64,000 nucleotides of DNA from Tellurirhabdus bombi (GTDB lineage Bacteria; Bacteroidota; Bacteroidia; Cytophagales; Spirosomataceae). The notes under the pieces were generated by a model that was given only the letters and a program-made list of their open reading frames with translations, made no database searches and was not told the DNA's origin. Position 1 is the stretch's first letter. Each line of letters begins with the position of its first letter. The position numbers were made by a program, and so were the translations under genes. Location: positions 2,058,001-2,122,000 of the forward strand of contig NZ_CP090557.1 of the NCBI RefSeq assembly GCF_021484805.1. The letters run 5' to 3'. This document shows positions 7,900 to 15,651 of this stretch, in pieces.

Positions 7900-7932
7900 A
7901 AAAAAGTCGAGGATCTATTCCTCGACTTTTTT
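7900..7932. terminator. Bidirectional terminator after pirin gene
   Basis: Stem GTCGAGGA / TCCTCGAC (7906-7913 with 7919-7926), loop TCTAT, extended by an A-run on the left and a T-run on the right. It serves pirin (plus) and the minus-strand gene ending at 7937. Confidence 0.9.
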
Positions 7933-7936
7933 CTTA

Positions 7937-8221
7937 TTAGGCGGGTAATTCGCAAATTTTATCTAGAAAAATAAACGTTGGTGGCCCGAGGGTGCCGCTC
8001 GCCTTCATGGTTTCTTTCGTGAGTGGATCGGTCAGGAAACTCTCAAAAGCGGCTTGCGATGTCCAGCCAAAAAAGATGGTTAGCTGTTGTGGATTGGCCG
8101 TGGAAAAGATCTGGGATTGCAAGCAGCCGTGTTTTTGACGTATTTCTTTCCCTTTCGTTGTAAAAACAGTGATGAATTGAGTATAGTCCTGAATGTGGAT
8201 CTGAGCTAAAATATGAATCAT
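7937..8221 (-). CDS. Antibiotic-biosynthesis-monooxygenase-like (ABM fold) small protein
   Basis: A 94-residue protein that fits the dimeric alpha/beta-barrel (ABM/ferredoxin-like) family: first strand MIHILAQIHI, a helix with EIRQKHGCLQSQIF, the strand QLTIFFGWTSQAAFESFL, and a helix near the C-terminus. Members include quinol monooxygenases and haem-degrading enzymes, but many are uncharacterised. No haem ligand or active-site signature can be assigned. It is a single gene facing the pirin gene across a shared terminator. Function beyond the fold is not claimed. Confidence 0.7.
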   Translation of the reverse strand: MIHILAQIHIQDYTQFITVFTTKGKEIRQKHGCLQSQIFSTANPQQLTIFFGWTSQAAFESFLTDPLTKETMKASGTLGPPTFIFLDKICELPA

Positions 8222-8266
8222 GATGTGGCGTATTGAATGCGGTCAATTCTAAATTTGAGGATTACT

Positions 8267-8461
8267 TCATGTTGTTTGGGCAGGCACAACGGGCTGCCTT
8301 TTGTTACCGGGCGTGGCGGTGGCTTTGCTGACTGCTTCGTCCTGGGATTGCTCAATCGCTGTGCCTTCGCGTTTCTGATCGCCCGGCTGTGAAGGCTTGG
8401 GATAGCTGCTGAGAAAATAGAATAAAGCCCAGCTGATAAGCAGGTAGTAATTGATTTCCAC
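8267..8461 (-). CDS. Possible 64-residue single-helix membrane protein
   Basis: From a GTG at 8461 the minus strand encodes one hydrophobic helix (YYLLISWALFYFLSSY) followed by a polar, Pro/Gln/Lys-rich tail ending in PVVPAQTT. The frame stays open upstream to 8548, but that part does not look like protein. No ribosome-binding site is clear. It would be transcribed toward the ABM-fold gene, 45 bases away. Coding is uncertain and no family is recognised. Confidence 0.3.
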   Translation of the reverse strand: MEINYYLLISWALFYFLSSYPKPSQPGDQKREGTAIEQSQDEAVSKATATPGNKRQPVVPAQTT

Positions 8462-8632
8462 GGAGGTGTGTATTTGTTGTTTACACCCAAAATTGCCAGA
8501 TAACGGCTTTAAAACCAGCCTTAACATGGACGAACTGCATAAAATCAAACGTAGACAGTACTAGAAACAGATCGAACTGTTACGAACTTACGCGGGTTAG
8601 ATCCGTAAATTGCGACGCTACTCATCTGCCGT

Positions 8633-9580
8633 ATGAACCGCATCGACCGCGTTACTGCCATTCTAATTCAATTACAATCCCGCAAGATTGTCAAAGCCCA
8701 GACGATGGCCGACCGTTTTGGCGTCAGTCTACGCACCATTTACCGCGACATTCGGACGCTCGAAGAAGCCGGGGTGCCCATTATCGGGGAAGCGGGCGTT
8801 GGCTACAGCCTGGTCGATGGCTACCGACTGCCCCCGGTGATGTTCACCACAGAAGAGGCCACCGCCTTCCTGACCGCCGAAAAGCTGGTTGAGAAAATGA
8901 CGGATTCGACGATGAATACCAGTTATAAATCAGCCATGTATAAGGTGCGGGCGGTGCTGCGCAGTGCCGAAAAAGAGTTGCTGGAAGGCATGGAAGAGCA
9001 TATCGAAGTCGTTCAGAAACAGCCCCCCTTGGAGTCGGTGCTGCTGGATAATACGCTTCAGGCGATTTTGAAAAGTGTGACCGAGCAGAAGGTGTTGGAG
9101 CTGCGCTATCACGCGTTTCATTCATCTCAAACGACGGAGCGGTTGGTTGAGCCGGTGGGCATTTTTTACGCCGGTGGGCATTGGCACCTGCTTGCCTTTT
9201 GCCAGCTACGGGCCGATTACCGCGATTTCAGAACCGACCGAATTCTTGAACTCCGACAAACGGATAAGAATTTTAACCGCGAGCATCCATCGCTGAAGAC
9301 CTACCTGGCGCAGGTAGCCGAACAGCAAAATCTGGAAACCATTGTGATAAACGTGGATAAAGATACAGTCAGGTATTTGCAGGAAGTGAGGTATTACTAC
9401 GGATTTGTAGCCGAAAAGCCCGTCGAAGGTGCTCTGCAAATGACCTTTCTGAGTCCAGATCCCGCTGTTTTTGTGCGCTGGTTTGCCATGTTTGCCGATG
9501 CCGCCGAAATTGTACACCCCTCCTCGCTGCGAACATTACTAAAAGCTCACCTCACTAAAATTGCCGAACGAATGGGCTAG
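8633..9580 (+). CDS. YafY-type transcriptional regulator (HTH + WYL)
   Basis: A 315-residue regulator with an N-terminal winged helix-turn-helix (about residues 6-60, FGVSLRTIYRDIRTLEEAGV) and a WYL domain in the middle (about 135-215, with HLLAFCQLRADYRDFRTDRI carrying the basic cluster that binds ligand or nucleic acid). A WCX-like C-terminal domain follows (about 235-310). WYL proteins sense nucleotides or other small molecules and often govern stress, DNA damage or defence genes. It is followed 104 bases later by kduI on the same strand. It could regulate the kdu genes, but nothing in the sequence proves this. Confidence 0.9.
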   Translation: MNRIDRVTAILIQLQSRKIVKAQTMADRFGVSLRTIYRDIRTLEEAGVPIIGEAGVGYSLVDGYRLPPVMFTTEEATAFLTAEKLVEKMTDSTMNTSYKSAMYKVRAVLRSAEKELLEGMEEHIEVVQKQPPLESVLLDNTLQAILKSVTEQKVLELRYHAFHSSQTTERLVEPVGIFYAGGHWHLLAFCQLRADYRDFRTDRILELRQTDKNFNREHPSLKTYLAQVAEQQNLETIVINVDKDTVRYLQEVRYYYGFVAEKPVEGALQMTFLSPDPAVFVRWFAMFADAAEIVHPSSLRTLLKAHLTKIAERMG

Positions 9581-9672
9581 CCGCCCGCTTTGCCCGTACA
9601 GAACGACTGTTTTGGGTAGAATAAGTCTTGAAAGGTCTTTCGAATGCAGGGCGGTTGTTTGGGGAGAGTCTT

Positions 9673-9680
9673 TATATTTG
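9673..9680 (+). promoter_or_regulatory. TAnnTTTG promoter -7 element before kduI
   Basis: TATATTTG matches the Bacteroidota -7 consensus and ends 4 bases before the kduI ATG at 9685. A TTG lies 15 bases upstream of it (9655-9657), slightly closer than usual. It supports choosing ATG 9685 rather than an upstream start and implies little or no 5' leader. Confidence 0.45.
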
Positions 9681-9684
9681 TCGC

Positions 9685-10539
9685 ATGAAAAACGAGAACA
9701 CTTACACAGTCGAAAGTAGATACGCCACTTCGCCCAACGAAGTGAAGCAGATGGATACGGAAGCGCTCCGGAAAAATTTCCTGATCGAGACCTTGTTTGT
9801 TGCGGACCAGTGCCAGTGGGTGCTGTCGTTCTTCGATCGGTACATGACGGGTGGCGCCTATCCAACGACGGGACCCGTGACGCTGGAAACACCGGATAAC
9901 CTGAAAGCGACCTATTTTCTGGAACGCCGCGAGCTAGGCATCATCAACGTGGGTGGAGCCGGACAGGTCGTAGCCGATGGCGAAACCTTCGATCTTGACT
10001 ATAAAGAAGCCTTGTACATTGGTCAGGGAACCAAAGACGTTCAGTTTATCTCCAGCGATTCGGCCAAGCCCGCTAAATTTTACCTGAACTCTACACCCGC
10101 GCATACCAAGTACCCAACGCGTAAAGTGTCGCGCGCCGAAGCAGATAAAGTAGAGCTGGGAACGCCAGAAACGGCCAATCACCGGATTATCAATAAATTG
10201 CTGGTAAACAGCGTTCTGCCGACCTGCCAGCTGCAAATGGGCATGACCGAACTGAAAAGCGGTAGCGTCTGGAATACCATGCCCGCCCACGTTCACGACC
10301 GGCGCATGGAAGTTTACTTTTATTTTGAAATCCCGGAAGGACAGGCCGTTTGCCACTTTATGGGCCAGCCCCAGGAAACGCGCCACATCTGGATGCAGAA
10401 CGAACAGGCGGTTATTTCGCCTAACTGGTCGATTCACTCGGGCGCAGGAACGTCCAACTATACGTTTATCTGGGGTATGGCGGGCGAAAACCTCGACTAT
10501 GGCGACATGGATTTTGCGGCTATCACCGAACTAAAATAA
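9685..10539 (+). CDS. kduI: 5-dehydro-4-deoxy-D-glucuronate isomerase
   Basis: Isomerises 5-keto-4-deoxyuronate (from pectin or glycosaminoglycan lyase products) to 2,5-diketo-3-deoxygluconate. The 284-residue length equals that of the family. Visible hallmarks are the N-terminal RYATSPNEVKQMDTEALRK, the central DYKEALYIGQGTKDV, and the zinc-binding cupin segment PAHVHDRRMEVYFYF (His-x-His and Glu) with a later His in WSIHSGAGTSNYTFIWGMAGEN. An upstream in-frame ATG-like extension to 9628 is rejected because the family start and the -7 element fall at 9685. kduD follows 94 bases later and supplies the next step. Confidence 0.95.
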   Translation: MKNENTYTVESRYATSPNEVKQMDTEALRKNFLIETLFVADQCQWVLSFFDRYMTGGAYPTTGPVTLETPDNLKATYFLERRELGIINVGGAGQVVADGETFDLDYKEALYIGQGTKDVQFISSDSAKPAKFYLNSTPAHTKYPTRKVSRAEADKVELGTPETANHRIINKLLVNSVLPTCQLQMGMTELKSGSVWNTMPAHVHDRRMEVYFYFEIPEGQAVCHFMGQPQETRHIWMQNEQAVISPNWSIHSGAGTSNYTFIWGMAGENLDYGDMDFAAITELK

Positions 10540-10633
10540 ACAGTTTTCAACAAGGACGCAGAGTTGGCAGGGCGGTAGTGGCGCTGTTGGCTCTGCGTTA
10601 TTCGTAGCGAACACTCCGGTTTAACACACACAT

Positions 10634-11407
10634 ATGGCTTCTATTTTTGATACATTTTCCTTGCAGGGCAAAGTGGCTCTGGTAACAGGTTGTAAGCGTG
10701 GCATTGGCAAGGCGATGGCCGAGGCCCTGGCCGAAGCCGGTGCCGACATCATTGGCGTTTCGGCTAGCCTGGAACTGGAGGGCAGCGCCGTGGCCCAGTC
10801 GGTGGAGAGCTACGGACGGAAGTTCTACGCCTACCAAACCGATTTCGGAAAGCGGGCGTCCCTGTACGAGTTCATTGAGCAGGTCAAAAAGGATCATCCC
10901 GTGATCGATATTTTGGTGAACAATGCCGGAACCATCCTGCGCAAGCCCGCCGCCGAACACCCCGATGAATACTGGGACGAAGTGATTGCCATTAACCAAA
11001 GTGCGCAGTTTATTCTAACCCGCGAAATCGGGAAAGACATGGTGGCGAAAGGCAGCGGGAAGGTAATTTTCACGGCTTCGCTGCTCACGTTCCAGGGCGG
11101 AATCAACGTGCCGGGCTACGCGGCCAGCAAAGGAGCAATAGGAAGTTTAGTGAAAGCCTTCGCGAACGAGTGGGCATCTAAAGGCGTGAATGTCAACGCC
11201 ATTGCGCCGGGTTATATTTCGACCGACAATACCGAAGCCCTGCGAAACGACCCCGTTCGGAGCAAGTCCATTCTGGATCGCATCCCGGCATCGCGCTGGG
11301 GCGAACCCGCCGACTTTAAAGGGCCAACGTTGTTTCTGGCCTCCGCTGCGTCTGATTACGTGCATGGCACCGTATTGACCGTCGATGGCGGCTGGATGGG
11401 CCGTTAA
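10634..11407 (+). CDS. kduD: 2-dehydro-3-deoxy-D-gluconate 5-dehydrogenase (KduD-type SDR)
   Basis: A 257-residue SDR: cofactor loop TGCKRGIGKAMAEALAEAG (residues 15-33), NNAGT, catalytic Ser in IFTASLLTF and Tyr/Lys in YAASKGA, and the GGWMGR C-terminus. The sequence FSLQGKVALVTGCKRGIG is characteristic of KduD. It reduces 2,5-diketo-3-deoxygluconate to 2-keto-3-deoxygluconate, the reaction after KduI, and the pairing strengthens the assignment. Kinase and aldolase genes for the later KDG steps are not in the window. A terminator follows at 11432. Confidence 0.92.
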   Translation: MASIFDTFSLQGKVALVTGCKRGIGKAMAEALAEAGADIIGVSASLELEGSAVAQSVESYGRKFYAYQTDFGKRASLYEFIEQVKKDHPVIDILVNNAGTILRKPAAEHPDEYWDEVIAINQSAQFILTREIGKDMVAKGSGKVIFTASLLTFQGGINVPGYAASKGAIGSLVKAFANEWASKGVNVNAIAPGYISTDNTEALRNDPVRSKSILDRIPASRWGEPADFKGPTLFLASAASDYVHGTVLTVDGGWMGR

Positions 11408-11431
11408 AGAAAGTTTGTTGCATAAAGTTTT

Positions 11432-11474
11432 GCCGGTAGCGTTCTTAGTGAAATGCTACCGGCTTTTATTTTTA
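11432..11474 (+). terminator. Terminator after kduD
   Basis: Perfect 9-bp stem GCCGGTAGC / GCTACCGGC (11432-11440 and 11455-11463), 14-base loop, followed by TTTTATTTTT. It separates the kdu genes from the FHA/PP2C/kinase operon. Confidence 0.85.
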
Positions 11475-11527
11475 CTAAATTGAGCCTTCGGTAACAGAAC
11501 GAACCGACACCCCATCAAATCAGGTCC

Positions 11528-12466
11528 ATGAGTTTTCTGAAGCGTATCAAGAATTTAGTCATTCCCCCGGATGAAGCCAAAATCGCAGCCTCGGTGGAAG
11601 AAGTTACCAATAATCGTATTTTAAACGAGTTGGTAGAATGTTTTGACGATTCGCTCCGCAAAGAATCCGTCGGAACGAGTCTGCTTTTTAATGCGCACTT
11701 TTTAATTATTCTGCATCCTGACACCTACGAGACGCGGCTGCCCTCGCTGCCGGTTGTGGTCAAAGAAGCCGTAAAGGCATTTTACAACAAGCTACAAAAA
11801 CTCAAAGTCGATTACGAAGACATTTCACCGGTTTCGGCCAATTGGCATTTTAAGTTTGGGCCGGGCGTTGAGTTTAATAATGAGAAAGTTGACGTTCACG
11901 ATGTCAAGGTAATTGGCATGTTAACGGGGCTGAAAGAAAGTGGTTCACAGGCAAAGACCAAAGTGACCATGAAGCCCAAAAAGTCGAATGTTTACGATAA
12001 AATGGACGTTAATCTGGACGCGCTCCGGCACATCGACTTCCGGGAATCGGGAGCTTTTACGGTGAAATTCAACCCGGACTTACGACTAGGTGCTGAAGCC
12101 CAGCCCCGGGCGGCGGGCGGCGCGCTGGCGCAGATTGAGTATTACCTGGGTGATAAAGATCAGGAAGAAACTTACCAAATGCGCGATAAGGAAATCGTAG
12201 TCGCCCGGAAAGAGGTGGATAATCAGGGGTATAGCAACTATCTGCTGGTCGATTCGCCTTATGTATCCAATCCGCACGCCCGAATCCGTTACAACGAAGC
12301 CGAAAAGCGGTTTCAGATTGCCTCTTTTAGTCGCAACGAAACGCGAGTGAACGAACGAATTATTCCCAAAAGCGAGCTGGCCGACCCCCAATGGTTCGAT
12401 CTGGCGCCCAAATCGCAGATCCTGCTAAACAGTCTGGTAACGCTTACTTTCCAAAGCAATCTGTAG
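11528..12466 (+). CDS. FHA-domain protein with an FhaA-like N-terminal domain
   Basis: A 312-residue soluble protein without membrane helices. The C-terminal part (about 205-312) is a forkhead-associated domain: a first strand with EIVVARKEVD in place of the usual GR motif, then YVSNPHARIRYNE (canonical S-x-x-H-A) and SFSRNETRVNERII in place of S-x-NGT. Residues 1-130 form a separate alpha/beta domain (NNRILNELVECFDDSL, then FLIILHPDTYETRLPS). Its order and style recall the N-terminal DUF3662 domain of actinobacterial FhaA; that homology is unproven. FHA domains bind phosphothreonine. It opens the operon with the PP2C, kinase and cell-wall synthase genes and is probably a reader of kinase-made phosphosites. 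Confidence 0.8.
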   Translation: MSFLKRIKNLVIPPDEAKIAASVEEVTNNRILNELVECFDDSLRKESVGTSLLFNAHFLIILHPDTYETRLPSLPVVVKEAVKAFYNKLQKLKVDYEDISPVSANWHFKFGPGVEFNNEKVDVHDVKVIGMLTGLKESGSQAKTKVTMKPKKSNVYDKMDVNLDALRHIDFRESGAFTVKFNPDLRLGAEAQPRAAGGALAQIEYYLGDKDQEETYQMRDKEIVVARKEVDNQGYSNYLLVDSPYVSNPHARIRYNEAEKRFQIASFSRNETRVNERIIPKSELADPQWFDLAPKSQILLNSLVTLTFQSNL

Positions 12467-12472
12467 TTTATC

Positions 12473-12556
12473 ATGATCGACTTTCTAATTTCCTTATCAT
12501 TATTGGCCTTTGTTGCGTTATTACTAACCGGGCATTTTAAAAAACTTCCGCGTTAA
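12473..12556 (+). CDS. 27-residue single-pass membrane peptide
   Basis: ATG 12473 to TAA 12554-12556 encodes 27 residues: a short acidic start (MIDF), about 16 hydrophobic residues (LISLSLLAFVALLLTG) and a basic end (HFKKLPR). It fits exactly between the FHA gene (6 bases before) and the PP2C gene (4 bases after), with no spare DNA on either side, which favours a translated gene in a coupled operon. The composition predicts a helix with a cytosolic basic tail (positive-inside). No family is recognised; a regulatory or complex-stabilising subunit role is only a guess. Confidence 0.6.
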   Translation: MIDFLISLSLLAFVALLLTGHFKKLPR

Positions 12557-12560
12557 TTGT

Positions 12561-14021
12561 ATGATGAATAGTCTCCGGTTTGCCGGTCAGACAGATGTGG
12601 GTCGCCGTCGCAAAGACAACCAGGACACCTATATCTGTAAACAGTTGTGGTCAGACACCAGCGCGTTGCTGGCGGCGATCGATGGCGTTGGTGGGTACGC
12701 AGGCGGCGAAAAAGCGGCGGCCATCGCCAAAGAAGCAATCGAACGGTACATGGCTTCCCCGAAAGGCGATACGCTGACCATGCTGCGAGAAGCGGTTGTT
12801 TTTGCCAATAATCAGATTGTCGAAGAGAGTAAAAAAGACCTTCGCTTTTCGCAGATGTGCTGTGTGCTGACGACCGTGGTAGCGGATGCGAAAGCGCAGA
12901 AACTATACTTTGCGCACGTCGGCGACACACGCCTCTACCGTTTTCGGGATGGGGTGCTGGAAAAACTCTCCAAAGACCATTCGCTGGTGGGTGTTCGGGA
13001 AGATGCTAACGAGCTAACCGAAGAAGAAGCCATGAAGCACCCCCGACGCAACGAAATTCTGCGGGAAGTGGGAATGGAGGTACACCGCATTGACGACCCG
13101 GATTTTCTGGATTATGAGGCGCTGGAATTTCTGCCCGGAGATGTGCTAATGCTCTGTAGCGATGGCTTGTCGGACATGCTGACCCGCGCCCAGATGCAGG
13201 CCATTCTGATCAAAAATACCTCGCTGGAAACAAAAACCGAAGAGCTGATTGAACTGGCCAACCAGCAGGGCGGCCACGATAATATCACGGTGGTGCTGGC
13301 CCAAAACGGTCAGAAAACCGCAGCCGCCGTAAAACCTGTCACCGCCCGGAAAGCAGAAGCAGCACCTGTAACGACTGTAGATCCTATTAAAAACACGGCA
13401 CCTTTCAAAACGGAAGCACAACGCCCGGCCCCAGAACCGGCAAAAAAAAAGAGTAGTTTACCCACGCTGCTGGCCGTTTTTGTAGGAATAATTGCCCTGG
13501 CTGGCGCGGCCTGGGTCTTCTTTTTGAAGCCACAGGAATCGTCGAAAGGAGTGAGTGTTGCTCCAGATCTGGATGAGGTGATGCCGCAGACTAATGGGAT
13601 CAACATCGATTCACTCATTGCCAATGCGCAGAGAACTCCGTCCAAGCGGCTGGTTTTGTCTCGCGAGGTGCTCGGGACAACCGGAGATACCCTGACAGTG
13701 GCCCAGGCCATTGATTTGAAAGACACACTTTTTATCGAAAGCAGCGTTCCCTTTACGATTATTCCTGCGGATAGCACGAAAAATCAGCTTGCTTTTCGAG
13801 TTGCCAAAAACAGTCGCGTTCGTCTGGAAGGGGTGACAATCAGCGGGTTTGAAACGGGAGTTCAGGCTGGCGAGAACGCTAGTCTGCATTTGCGGAAGGT
13901 TTATTTTAATCAGGTTGCCGTTCCCGTGAGTGCGGAAGTAAAACAGGATACGTTAAAGGATGAGGAAGTGATTCTTGTGGTCAGAAAGTCCAAAGTGCCA
14001 CCTCAATTACCTAAGAAATAG
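12561..14021 (+). CDS. PP2C-type Ser/Thr phosphatase with membrane helix and extracytoplasmic domain
   Basis: Residues 5-248 are a PPM/PP2C phosphatase with every metal motif: GRRRKDNQDTY (14-24), AIDGVGGYAGGE (39-50), HVGDTRLYRF (119-128), LCSDGLSDM (198-206) and GGHDNITVV (237-245). A Pro/Ala/Lys linker leads to one transmembrane helix (about 301-322), and about 160 residues lie outside. The last 100 contain short beta strands (RLEGVTISGFETGVQAGENA, then LHLRKVYF) that resemble rungs of a parallel beta-helix. It would remove phosphate from targets of the adjacent kinase, as PstP does in actinobacteria. Start ATG 12561 directly precedes a second ATG. Its stop is one base before the kinase start. 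Confidence 0.9.
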   Translation: MMNSLRFAGQTDVGRRRKDNQDTYICKQLWSDTSALLAAIDGVGGYAGGEKAAAIAKEAIERYMASPKGDTLTMLREAVVFANNQIVEESKKDLRFSQMCCVLTTVVADAKAQKLYFAHVGDTRLYRFRDGVLEKLSKDHSLVGVREDANELTEEEAMKHPRRNEILREVGMEVHRIDDPDFLDYEALEFLPGDVLMLCSDGLSDMLTRAQMQAILIKNTSLETKTEELIELANQQGGHDNITVVLAQNGQKTAAAVKPVTARKAEAAPVTTVDPIKNTAPFKTEAQRPAPEPAKKKSSLPTLLAVFVGIIALAGAAWVFFLKPQESSKGVSVAPDLDEVMPQTNGINIDSLIANAQRTPSKRLVLSREVLGTTGDTLTVAQAIDLKDTLFIESSVPFTIIPADSTKNQLAFRVAKNSRVRLEGVTISGFETGVQAGENASLHLRKVYFNQVAVPVSAEVKQDTLKDEEVILVVRKSKVPPQLPKK

Positions 14022-14022
14022 A

Positions 14023-15603
14023 ATGTCTACATCAAGTTATAATCAATATTTTCCCGGGTACGAAATTTTAGGCGAGTTGGGTCGCTCCAACGCCCGGGTG
14101 CTTAAAGCCCGCAATCAAATCACGGGCGAGCTGGTGGCTATCAAGCATTTTTCGCTCCAAACCGACGCGGTAACGCTCCAGCGTTTCCAGCGCGAATCGG
14201 AGATCATGACCAGCATCGGGCACCCCAATATTGTCAAGGTCAAGGAAGTCCATCTGGATGCCACCATGCCTTACATCGTTATGGAATTGATCGAAGGCGG
14301 GGATTTGCGAAAGTTGTTGAAAACCAGCGAGCACAACCACCTGGATGTGGCTACCACCGTGCGCCTGGGGCTGCAAATGGCCGAAGCGTTTCGGGTAATT
14401 CACGAGAAAGGCATCATTCACCGGGACATCAAGCCCGAGAACATCATGTACCGCGAACTACCCAGCGGAGAGCTGCATTTTCTGCTGACGGATTTCGGGA
14501 TTGCTAAACTGCGTGAACATCCGGTGACCGTAACGGGACAGTCAGTAATGACCTACGAGTATGCTTCTCCCGAGCAGTTTGATAATTTACAGGGCGTTGA
14601 GGCCGCCACCGATTATTACTCATTGGGCGTTGTGCTGTATGAGTGTTTAAGCGGGAAAGTGCCTTTTGAACTGGTTGAAGGCGGAATGCGCACGTTTGTG
14701 AACCGCGTGGTCGAAATGCCGCCGCCGCCACTGATTTTGCCCAATGAACGCTTGCTGCCCGAAAGCATGCGGGCGCTTGTGCTTAGCCTGCTGGAAAAAG
14801 ACGCGGCCAAACGCCTGCACGATGCCGACGACCTGATTGTCGAGCTAAATCAGGCCAATATTGAACAGCTTCGGGCGCGGAAGCAGAAAAGGCAGCCAAC
14901 GGCGACCTTCAGTACGGAGCCTGCCTTGCCCGTTTCGCCAACCCCGCCAACTTATGTTGATTTGACCGAAAACAATCCGTACAGGACGTCGGATGAGCCG
15001 CCAAAAGCGAAAAATGATACCTGGAAAATAGGTCTGCTTATTCTGGCAATTTTGTTCGCCGTTTACTTTGGGGTGCAGTATTACCAAAACAGAGCAGGCG
15101 GTAAAACGGTAGCTGGAAGTGAATCCAATCTGCCGGAAACTCTTGCTCCCAGCGATTCCGCCGTGACCGATGAGCCTGAATCAGAGGACATAGGCGTAAA
15201 CGATACGGTGTCTGAACCCACTGTGGCCGAAAGCGATTCCACCACCACCACCGCCAGCACGACTGATTCGGTTTTTTCTGACAATCAGATTTTTACCACT
15301 GCGGAGCGATTGCCTGAATTTCCCGGCGGACAGGAAGCGCTTTATGAGTGGCTTAGCAAAAATATCCGCTATCCTGAAGAAGCCATGCGCGCCAATGTTT
15401 CAGGACGTGTTTCCACCAGTTTTGTCGTCAATATTGACGGGAGTATTCAGGATATTGAAATTCTAAAAGGATTAGGGTTCGGGATTGATCAGGAAGCGAT
15501 TCGGTTAATTGAGGCCATGCCTAGATGGAAACCGGGTACGCAGTCGGGCCGGTCGGTGCGGGTGCGGTATAACCTGCCAATGAATTTCCGGCTGGAAGAA
15601 TAG
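14023..15603 (+). CDS. Hanks-type Ser/Thr protein kinase with periplasmic TonB C-terminal domain
   Basis: A 526-residue receptor-like kinase. Residues 13-285 are the kinase: somewhat degenerate glycine loop (GELGRSNARV), ATP lysine VAIKHF (K41), catalytic loop IIHRDIKPENI (D135), DFGIAK (157-162) and the APE-like YASPEQF. A linker leads to one membrane helix (about 335-353) and an acidic, Thr/Ser-rich spacer. The last 100 residues are a TonB C-terminal domain (PEFPGGQEALYEWLSKNIRY, then ANVSGRVSTSFVVNIDGSI and PRWKPGTQSGRSVRVRYNLP). PASTA repeats, usual in PknB/PrkC, are absent. One base separates it from the PP2C gene and 48 from the RodA/PBP gene, so cell-wall control is the likely role. 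The upstream extension to 13975 overlaps the phosphatase and is rejected. Confidence 0.92.
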   Translation: MSTSSYNQYFPGYEILGELGRSNARVLKARNQITGELVAIKHFSLQTDAVTLQRFQRESEIMTSIGHPNIVKVKEVHLDATMPYIVMELIEGGDLRKLLKTSEHNHLDVATTVRLGLQMAEAFRVIHEKGIIHRDIKPENIMYRELPSGELHFLLTDFGIAKLREHPVTVTGQSVMTYEYASPEQFDNLQGVEAATDYYSLGVVLYECLSGKVPFELVEGGMRTFVNRVVEMPPPPLILPNERLLPESMRALVLSLLEKDAAKRLHDADDLIVELNQANIEQLRARKQKRQPTATFSTEPALPVSPTPPTYVDLTENNPYRTSDEPPKAKNDTWKIGLLILAILFAVYFGVQYYQNRAGGKTVAGSESNLPETLAPSDSAVTDEPESEDIGVNDTVSEPTVAESDSTTTTASTTDSVFSDNQIFTTAERLPEFPGGQEALYEWLSKNIRYPEEAMRANVSGRVSTSFVVNIDGSIQDIEILKGLGFGIDQEAIRLIEAMPRWKPGTQSGRSVRVRYNLPMNFRLEE

Positions 15604-15651
15604 CCAATTTTAGGGTATTCTAAATCCGAATTAGTTAATAAAGAAGTGATT

